Shown here piece by piece: positions 42,996 to 47,511 of a stretch of DNA of 47,511 bases. The notes beneath the pieces were generated by a model, which was given only the letters and a program-made list of their open reading frames with translations, did no database searches and had not been told where the DNA came from. The first letter of the stretch is position 1. Each line of letters opens with the position of its first letter. The stretch comes from Paludibacteraceae bacterium. GTDB lineage: Bacteria > Bacteroidota > Bacteroidia > Bacteroidales > Paludibacteraceae. A program made the translations under genes and the position numbers. Location: the NCBI GenBank assembly GCA_017439235.1, contig JAFSJN010000021.1:1-47511 (forward strand). The letters are read 5' to 3'.

Positions 42996-43865
42996 TCACC
43001 CTATCGTAACATTGGGGTCTATTTTGCGTATCAGGCCTTTGAGCACGTCCCCCGGTCCGTACTCATAGAACTCGTTAGCGCCGTCTACGATCATATTCTT
43101 GATGGTCTGTGTCCAGCGTACGGGTGTCGTGAGTTGCAGGAGCAGGTTTTGGCGAATCTGTTCCGGGTCACATTGCGGATAGGCGTTCACGTTCTGGTAG
43201 ATAGGACAAGTCGGGGTGAAGAACTCGGTCGACAGGATAGCCTCGCGCAATTCGTCAGATGCCGGTTGCATAAGCGGCGAATGGAAAGCCCCACCCACTT
43301 GCAGACGGATAGCTCGTTTAGCTCCGGCTTCTTTAAGTTTCTCACAGGCTGTATCCACTCCTTCTATTGTGCCGCTGATGACTACTTGTCCCGGGCAGTT
43401 GAAGTTAGCAGCTACTACTACATGTCCGGCTACTTGCTGACAAATCTCGTCTACTTTCTCGTCGGGCAACCCCAATACGGCAGCCATCGTCGAGGGTTGC
43501 AACTCGCATGCTTTCTGCATAGCCTGGGCGCGTTTGCTGACCAACACGAGCGCATCGGCGAAGCGAAGAGCACCACAAGCCACAAGCGCAGAGTATTCGC
43601 CCAGACTGTGCCCCGCAACCATATCCGGCTGGAGAGTCGTCATTATCTTACTCATCGCCACCGAATGGAGGAAGACGGCAGGCTGTGTGACGCGCGTCTG
43701 CTTGAGGTCGTCAGCAGTTCCGTTAAACATGATATCCGTAATGCGGAAGCCAAGGATATCGTTGGCTTGTTCAAACATTTCTTTGGCCGAGGGGTACGCT
43801 TCGTACAGGTCTTTACCCATTCCTACGAATTGGGCTCCTTGACCGGGAAAAACAAATGCTTTCAT
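42996..43865 (-). CDS. fabD: Malonyl-CoA:ACP transacylase
   Basis: The 289-aa enzyme loads malonyl groups onto acyl carrier protein for fatty-acid synthesis. FPGQGAQFVGMG is at 6-17, the nucleophile Ser87 in VAGHSLGEYSAL, the carboxylate-binding Arg in VSKRAQAMQ, and the catalytic His in VGGAFHSPLM (about 197). It ends YEYGPGDVLKGLIRKI, family-typical. It starts 1 bp after the ettA stop. Confidence 0.96.
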   Translation of the reverse strand: MKAFVFPGQGAQFVGMGKDLYEAYPSAKEMFEQANDILGFRITDIMFNGTADDLKQTRVTQPAVFLHSVAMSKIMTTLQPDMVAGHSLGEYSALVACGALRFADALVLVSKRAQAMQKACELQPSTMAAVLGLPDEKVDEICQQVAGHVVVAANFNCPGQVVISGTIEGVDTACEKLKEAGAKRAIRLQVGGAFHSPLMQPASDELREAILSTEFFTPTCPIYQNVNAYPQCDPEQIRQNLLLQLTTPVRWTQTIKNMIVDGANEFYEYGPGDVLKGLIRKIDPNVTIG

Positions 43866-43866
43866 A

Positions 43867-45543
43867 TCAATCTATTAGTTTTTTATATCGTATTCGTTTT
43901 GGTTGCAGGGCATCTTCGCCTAAGCGAATCTTCTTGTTTTGTTCGTATTCGCTATACGACCCTTCAAACCAATATACCTTACTATTGCCTTCGTACGCCA
44001 GTATATGCGTGCAGATACGGTCTAAGAACCATCGGTCGTGACTGATGACTACAGCACATCCGGCAAAGTTCTCCAGGCCTTCTTCCAAGGCTCGTAAGGT
44101 ATTGACATCTATATCGTTAGTGGGCTCATCGAGGAGCAGCACATTGGCTTCGGATTTGAGTGTAAGAGCCAGATGCAGGCGATTGCGTTCGCCTCCGGAG
44201 AGTACGCCGCACTTCTTCTCTTGGTCCGAGCCCGCAAAGTTGAAGCGACTCAGATAAGCACGGGCGTTGACTTCACGGCCGCCTACGCGGATGAACTCGG
44301 TACCGTTGGAGATAGTCTCGTAGACGGTTTTCTCGGGATCGATATTCGAGTGCACCTGGTCGACATAGCCTACTTTAACGGTCTCTCCTACGGAGAAAGT
44401 GCCCTTGTCGGCCTGCTCCATGCCCATGATCATGCGGAAGAGCGTTGTCTTACCGGCTCCGTTAGGACCGATGACGCCTACTATGCCGTTGGGCGGGAGC
44501 ATGAAGTTGAGGTCATCAAAGAGGACACGGTCGCCAAAGGCTTTAGCCACATGTTCGGCGTTGATAACTTTATTACCCAATCGTGGTCCGTTGGGGATAA
44601 AGATCTCCAACTTCTCCTCGCGTTCTTTCTGTTCCTCGTTGAGCATGCGGTCATAGGCTGCCAGACGGGCTTTACCCTTAGCCTGACGGGCTTTGGGAGC
44701 CATTCTCACCCACTCCAACTCGCGTTCCAAGGTCTTGCGGCGTTTGGAGGCTTGCTTCTCCTCCATAGCCATACGGGCAGTCTTTTGCTCCAGCCATGAT
44801 GAGTAATTACCATTCCATGGTATACCTTCTCCGCGGTCGAGTTCGAGTATCCAGCCGGCTACATTATCCAGGAAATAACGGTCGTGGGTGATGCAGATGA
44901 CGGTACCGGCATACTGATGGAGGTGTTGCTCGAGCCAATCGATAGACTCGGCATCCAAGTGGTTAGTCGGCTCGTCCAGGAGCAGTATATCAGGCTGTTG
45001 GAGCAGCAGACGACAGAGCGCTACGCGACGGCGTTCGCCACCACACAGGTGACTGACCACCTCATCGTCGGGTGGACAACGCAGGGCATCCATGGCGCGG
45101 TCGAGTTTTTGGTCTATATTCCACGCATCAGCGGCGTCTAACTTATCCTGCAACTCGGCCTGACGGGCTAAGAGCTTGTCGTAATCGGCTTCCGGGTCGG
45201 CAAAAGCGTTGTTGACTTCGTCGTATTCGCGCAGCATATCCATAATAGGTTGCACGCCCTCCTGCACGCATTCGCGAACGGTCTTGTTGGGGTCTAACTT
45301 AGGGTCTTGCTCCAGGTAGCCGACGCTGTAGCCGGGCGAGAAGACCACTTGGCCTTCGTAGTTAGTCTCTATACCGGCAATAATCTTCAGCAAGGTGGAT
45401 TTACCGGCACCGTTGAGACCGATGATACCGATCTTAGCGCCGTAGAAGAAGCTCAGGTAGATATTGTTGAGTACTCGTTTTTGGGGCGAGAAAGCCTTGC
45501 TTACACCCACCATAGAGAAGATTATTTTCTTGTCGTCTGCCAT
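43867..45543 (-). CDS. ettA: Energy-dependent translational throttle ABC-F protein EttA
   Basis: The 558-aa soluble ABC-F protein binds the ribosomal E site and gates the first elongation cycle according to the ATP/ADP ratio. Two ABC cassettes are present: GIIGLNGAGKSTLLKIIAGI (Walker A 1), LCGGERRRVALCRLLL and ILLLDEPTNHLD (signature and Walker B 1); and GVIGPNGAGKTTLFRMIMG, LSGGERNRLHLALTL and VLLLDEPTNDID (site 2). The arm and linker regions (YNEV-like arm; AKGKARLAAYDRML linker) fit EttA rather than Uup. ATG 45543 is used because the longer frame overlaps the promoter at 45564-45595. It heads the ettA-fabD-aspS-lon-corC run. Confidence 0.93.
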   Translation of the reverse strand: MADDKKIIFSMVGVSKAFSPQKRVLNNIYLSFFYGAKIGIIGLNGAGKSTLLKIIAGIETNYEGQVVFSPGYSVGYLEQDPKLDPNKTVRECVQEGVQPIMDMLREYDEVNNAFADPEADYDKLLARQAELQDKLDAADAWNIDQKLDRAMDALRCPPDDEVVSHLCGGERRRVALCRLLLQQPDILLLDEPTNHLDAESIDWLEQHLHQYAGTVICITHDRYFLDNVAGWILELDRGEGIPWNGNYSSWLEQKTARMAMEEKQASKRRKTLERELEWVRMAPKARQAKGKARLAAYDRMLNEEQKEREEKLEIFIPNGPRLGNKVINAEHVAKAFGDRVLFDDLNFMLPPNGIVGVIGPNGAGKTTLFRMIMGMEQADKGTFSVGETVKVGYVDQVHSNIDPEKTVYETISNGTEFIRVGGREVNARAYLSRFNFAGSDQEKKCGVLSGGERNRLHLALTLKSEANVLLLDEPTNDIDVNTLRALEEGLENFAGCAVVISHDRWFLDRICTHILAYEGNSKVYWFEGSYSEYEQNKKIRLGEDALQPKRIRYKKLID

Positions 45544-45563
45544 ATATAAAACAAAAATTTGCG

Positions 45564-45595
45564 CAAAGGTACGACTTTTTGCGCAAATTTCCAAA
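45564..45595 (-). promoter_or_regulatory. Promoter of the ettA operon with paired TTTGCGCAAA sites
   Basis: On the minus strand the -7 box is TACCTTTG (45571-45564) and the -33 TTTG is at 45595-45592, spacing 20. The palindrome TTTGCGCAAA occurs twice, at 45558-45567 (touching the -7 box) and 45578-45587 (in the spacer), exactly 20 bp apart on one face of the helix. Confidence 0.75.
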
Positions 45596-45610
45596 TAATT
45601 TTTAAAAAAA

Positions 45611-46003
45611 TTATCTTTCTTCGAACGAGCCGTCGGTGTAGAAGATAATAATCTTAGCTACCTGTTTGCCGGCATTATCCGTCTTATCGGCAGCATTAAT
45701 CTCGCCTGCAGGTATCCATTCCTGCTGATTCTTAGGCTCTTGGATGGGTGGTATATCGAATAACGCCGTCTGCGGTCCGTCGCCGTTCATGCGGTACATG
45801 GAGCCGATACCTAAGATGAGCCAATCGGAGTTGATGGTGCGGAAGCGGTTGAGGATGGCACGCATGACGTCGAGGCTGGGATTGTTACGCCCACCCATGA
45901 TATTAGATATCGTACCTACGCTCACGCCAATCTCTTCAGCGAACTGTTTGGCGTTGAGCTTCTGAGATTCCATTATTTGCTGCAATCTGTCACGTTCGTT
46001 CAT
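45611..46003 (-). CDS. XRE-family helix-turn-helix transcriptional regulator
   Basis: The 130-aa protein has an N-terminal Cro/CI-type HTH (about 4-65): RLQQIMESQKLNAKQFAEEI, VSVGTISNIMGGRNNPSLDV, then a short hydrophobic stretch SDWLILGIGSMYR. The rest is a Pro/Glu/Asn-rich linker and a C-terminal segment VAKIIIFYTDGSFEER, which looks like a beta-hairpin. This HTH plus DWLxxGxGxMxR layout is common among Bacteroidales XRE proteins. It is transcribed from its own promoter, 67 bp before ettA. It may repress itself through the CACATGTG site in its promoter. Confidence 0.85.
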   Translation of the reverse strand: MNERDRLQQIMESQKLNAKQFAEEIGVSVGTISNIMGGRNNPSLDVMRAILNRFRTINSDWLILGIGSMYRMNGDGPQTALFDIPPIQEPKNQQEWIPAGEINAADKTDNAGKQVAKIIIFYTDGSFEER

Positions 46004-46036
46004 ATTATGCGAGTATTAGAGTTTCAAAATCGGCTG

Positions 46037-46068
46037 CAAAATTATGAAAAATTTTTCACATGTGCAAA
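46037..46068 (-). promoter_or_regulatory. Promoter of the XRE gene with internal CACATGTG
   Basis: On the minus strand the -7 box is TAATTTTG (46044-46037) and the -33 TTTG is at 46068-46065, spacing 20. The palindrome CACATGTG (46057-46064) abuts the -33 element inside the spacer, a fitting site for autorepression. Confidence 0.75.
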
Positions 46069-46541
46069 TTTTTGCAACAAAAAATTTATTTCACCTGTAT
46101 TTTTCTTTTGTGAACACTTGAAAAGATAGCCGATTTTGAGGCTATTGGGTAAATACCTGCTAATCAGGAGGCATGTGCTATATATGTACTCTTTAAGTAA
46201 AACACATAATTACAACAATTACAAAAAATTACAAAAAATTCAATGTGCATATATACCCAAAAATGAAGGTATACAGAGTAGAGTGCATAAATGTTGTATA
46301 CGATAGTTGAGGTAAAATGTATAAGTAATTAGTATATAATGTTTTCACTCCTTATTATACATATTGTTCTGCTCAATAAAAAGAGGTGATGCAACCTGCG
46401 TATACACATTTCACAGATTGCATCACTATGTTGTAGGGATGGTTACGCTTTTGTAAAATCTCAACCTCTCACAAATCTAAATTTCACAAATCCGCACCTC
46501 GATTTTGTTTCACCTTTCTATTACTCCCCTACTCTATTTTT
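46069..46541. other. AT-rich gap without a recognisable gene
   Basis: About 470 bp hold no convincing coding frame on either strand. Visible features are repeated AATTACAA runs near 46206-46240, a hairpin-forming pair TGATGCAA (46387-46394) and TTGCATCA (46418-46425) with a 23-nt loop, and two GATTTGTGA-type motifs on the minus strand near 46466-46495. No T tract follows the hairpin, so I do not call it a terminator. No promoter box of the TAnnTTTG type with a good -33 was found. Confidence 0.5.
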
Positions 46542-46544
46542 GTT

Positions 46545-46670
46545 TTAGTTATTGACGTGTTTGTTGACGTGTTTCTTACCGATGGAGAAGATTAGTTCGA
46601 ACAAACCGATGAGGAAGCTCCAGAGAGACTTCTTGCCCTCAGGAGAGAGGGAGGTTGCTTTATTACTCAT
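46545..46670 (-). CDS. 41-aa small protein with amphipathic/membrane helix
   Basis: The frame MSNKATSLSPEGKKSLWSFL...KKHVNKHVNN starts at ATG 46670, 5 nt after the stop of the 67-aa gene. Its middle LWSFLIGLFELIFSIG is a single hydrophobic helix flanked by Lys. In size, position and helix it recalls the very short proteins called smalltalk in Bacteroidales, which often precede an amidase gene, but the sequence match from memory is weak and no amidase follows here. Its last 11 codons are duplicated at the left end of the window (90-122), which supports it as a real unit. Confidence 0.6.
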   Translation of the reverse strand: MSNKATSLSPEGKKSLWSFLIGLFELIFSIGKKHVNKHVNN

Positions 46671-46675
46671 AGTGC

Positions 46676-46879
46676 TTACTTATCTTGATGATTACCTTGC
46701 TTGCTACGATAGTTGTAGTCGATGCCGATGACAGAGCCGACGAAGGTGAGTGTCTCGCCATACGCCACGAGGACGGAGGGAGAGATTTCCCCTTGTGGAG
46801 GGAGGAGGAGGCCCGTAAAGAGCATCCCCACTCCCATCACAATGAGAAACACAGCCATATAAAACTGCTTGAGCGACAT
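46676..46879 (-). CDS. 67-aa two-helix membrane protein, holin-like
   Basis: The small protein has two hydrophobic segments, about 6-27 (FYMAVFLIVMGVGMLFTGLLLP) and 37-56 (VLVAYGETLTFVGSVIGIDY), joined by a short PPQGEISPS turn, and a charged tail (RSKQGNHQDK). This is the general plan of class II holins, and small proteins of this type occur in Bacteroidales cassettes, but no function is established here. It lies between the 124-aa and 41-aa genes, 14 and 5 nt away, so the three are one operon. Confidence 0.65.
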   Translation of the reverse strand: MSLKQFYMAVFLIVMGVGMLFTGLLLPPQGEISPSVLVAYGETLTFVGSVIGIDYNYRSKQGNHQDK

Positions 46880-46893
46880 CGTTCCTCAGACGA

Positions 46894-47268
46894 TTAGCCG
46901 TTCTGCTGGTCGTAGGTGGCTTTCTCGAGTGCCCACAGGTACGACTTCATCGTCTTGTAGGTCGACTGCGCGTTGAAGGACGCTTGGTCGGTGATCATCT
47001 TAGCCGGGTCTTTCATACGAGCAGCGACAGCTGCCGAGACGGTCTTGAAGCGCAACTGGCGAGCCAGGTCTTCCTGCGTGAAGGGTTTGGTGCGTTCGTA
47101 GGTGTCAACCTTGCGGATGTACAGACGAGTACAATCGTTCGACGTGGTCGGCGCCTCGCGGTGAGTGCCGATCAGATAGTCGCCATGCTTGTGACCATCC
47201 ACTTTCTTAGGCTTAGCCAACGAACCTTTTACATACTGAATACCGGGTGCATAACTTACTTTTCCCAT
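46894..47268 (-). CDS. Uncharacterised 124-aa Bacteroidales protein, first gene of small cassette
   Basis: The protein starts MGKVSYAPGIQYVKGSLAKP and contains HKHGDYLIGTHREAPTTSND, CTRLYIRKVDTYERTKPFT, LARQLRFKTVSAAVAARMKD and a C-terminal TYKTMKSYLWALEKATYDQ. It is basic and hydrophilic, without signal peptide or membrane segment. I do not recognise a named domain; position in the cassette resembles that of HU-like proteins in other Bacteroidales clusters, but no HU signature is visible. ATG 47268 is preferred over the frame start at 47325, because AAGAAAAGA precedes it and the upstream sequence is a structured leader. Confidence 0.7.
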   Translation of the reverse strand: MGKVSYAPGIQYVKGSLAKPKKVDGHKHGDYLIGTHREAPTTSNDCTRLYIRKVDTYERTKPFTQEDLARQLRFKTVSAAVAARMKDPAKMITDQASFNAQSTYKTMKSYLWALEKATYDQQNG

Positions 47269-47278
47269 TCTTTTCTTG

Positions 47279-47357
47279 CGCCTAATGATTACCCCTAAGG
47301 CGCGGGAGGGGTTTAAGTAAAACATAGATCGCTTGGTTTCAGACGGCCGTTCTGAAA
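47279..47357 (-). promoter_or_regulatory. Structured 5' leader of the small-protein cassette
   Basis: The leader of about 90 nt holds two hairpins. One is at its very 5' end: arms TTTCAGA (47337-47343) and TCTGAAA (47351-47357) around CGGCCGT, placed within a base or so of the predicted transcription start. The other has arms GCGCCT / AGGCGC (47279-47304) and lies just before the ribosome-binding region. They may stabilise the mRNA or gate translation. Confidence 0.55.
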
Positions 47358-47365
47358 TCCGAGTG

Positions 47366-47397
47366 CAAAGGTATAGATAAAAAACGAGACCGCCAAA
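47366..47397 (-). promoter_or_regulatory. Promoter of the small-protein cassette
   Basis: On the minus strand the -7 box is TACCTTTG (47373-47366) and the -33 TTTG is at 47397-47394, spacing 20. The -33 element lies in the loop of the terminator at 47377-47411. Confidence 0.85.
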
Positions 47398-47411
47398 TCT
47401 GCAGCCTCGTT
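47377..47411 (-). terminator. Terminator of the gene entering from the right
   Basis: On the minus strand AACGAGGCTGC and GCGGTCTCGTT pair over 11 positions (two G-U) around loop AGATTTG, followed by a T tract. It begins 7 bp after the stop codon at 47419 and overlaps the next promoter. Confidence 0.85.
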
Positions 47412-47418
47412 CTCCGAA

Positions 47419-47511
47419 TTACGCTTCGGAAATGCTCAAATCATACCCTGCATACTCCGATAAATCCTGCACTTCGGTAATATATAGCCATTTCCGGTGC
47501 CAAATCACTTC
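47419..47511 (-). CDS. C-terminal fragment of an unidentified gene
   Basis: The frame is open from the window edge to TAA (47421-47419) and encodes 30 residues, including VIWHRKWLYITEVQDLSEYA. It is cut by the window, and too short to assign. The terminator directly after the stop supports it as a real gene end. Confidence 0.55.
   Translation of the reverse strand, partial: EVIWHRKWLYITEVQDLSEYAGYDLSISEA

Noticed and set aside
43134-44045. 303-aa plus-strand frame across fabD and the ettA end
   Set aside because: It crosses two well-supported minus-strand genes and has no recognisable domain.
46069-46541. Possible small RNA or CRISPR leader in the AT-rich gap
   Set aside because: There is no repeat-spacer periodicity, no promoter box with correct spacing and no terminator with a T tract.
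1-47511. tRNA, rRNA, riboswitch or CRISPR elements
   Set aside because: The non-coding stretches were read for cloverleaf ends (CCA, TTCRANY), conserved rRNA strings and repeat-spacer patterns; none was convincing by eye.

Overview
The window is a chromosomal segment from a member of the phylum Bacteroidota, most likely order Bacteroidales. Many genes are preceded by the Bacteroidota promoter signature: a -33 TTTG, 19-20 bp, then a -7 box of the form TAnnTTTG (usually TACCTTTG). The gene set fits as well: OmpP1/FadL-type porin, GSCFA protein, Bacteroidota-type AddAB pair, MBOAT/SGNH pair, XRE protein next to ettA. Start codons are mostly ATG, with TTG for dnaA and a lytic transglycosylase. 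I cannot name the genus.

Layout. (1) 1-3.8 kb is accessory: a minus-strand terminator and a 33-bp remnant of a small-protein gene; short tandem repeats; a tightly coupled minus-strand pair encoding a solo HsdR-N-like PD-(D/E)XK nuclease and a voltage-gated-type ion channel; a 131-bp MITE-like imperfect palindrome; a YoeB-family toxin-antitoxin pair; and a DegT/DnrJ aminotransferase gene lacking its 5' half. This stretch is visibly more A+T-rich than the rest and is the best place to look for something new. (2) 3.9-8.7 kb: holA on the minus strand, divergent from amidase-mlaD, then dnaA. (3) 8.7-18.2 kb is a minus-strand run, dxs-trkA-trkH-SGNH-MBOAT-coaE-engB-usp, read from one good promoter upstream of dxs. 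(4) 18.3-21.1 kb: two outer-membrane proteins (PagL-like deacylase, FadL-like porin). (5) 21.2-37.7 kb is a long plus-strand run: ffh, lytic transglycosylase, folD, prfA, rsmE, PAP2 phosphatase, an FtsX-like permease, GSCFA, RluA-type pseudouridine synthase, a CobW/ZNG-type metallochaperone, rmuC, addA and addB, interrupted by one antisense secreted-protein gene. (6) 37.6-46.0 kb is a minus-strand run: an XRE regulator, then ettA-fabD-aspS-lon-corC. (7) 46.0-47.5 kb is accessory again: a 540-bp AT-rich gap, a three-gene small-protein cassette (124, 67 and 41 aa) with its own promoter and structured leader, and the tail of another gene.

How they fit together. The core runs combine envelope maintenance (amidase, MlaD, MBOAT/SGNH, PagL, FadL, FtsX, PAP2), translation and its control (ffh, prfA, rsmE, rluA, ettA, aspS, engB), DNA replication and repair (holA, dnaA, rmuC, addAB), and K+/isoprenoid/CoA/folate metabolism. 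The two ends share a repeat (90-122 and 46542-46574) and the same nested terminator-promoter arrangement, in which the -33 TTTG of a new promoter lies in the loop of the preceding gene's terminator. No rRNA, tRNA or CRISPR array was recognised. All names come from reading the translated sequence; no database search was run.
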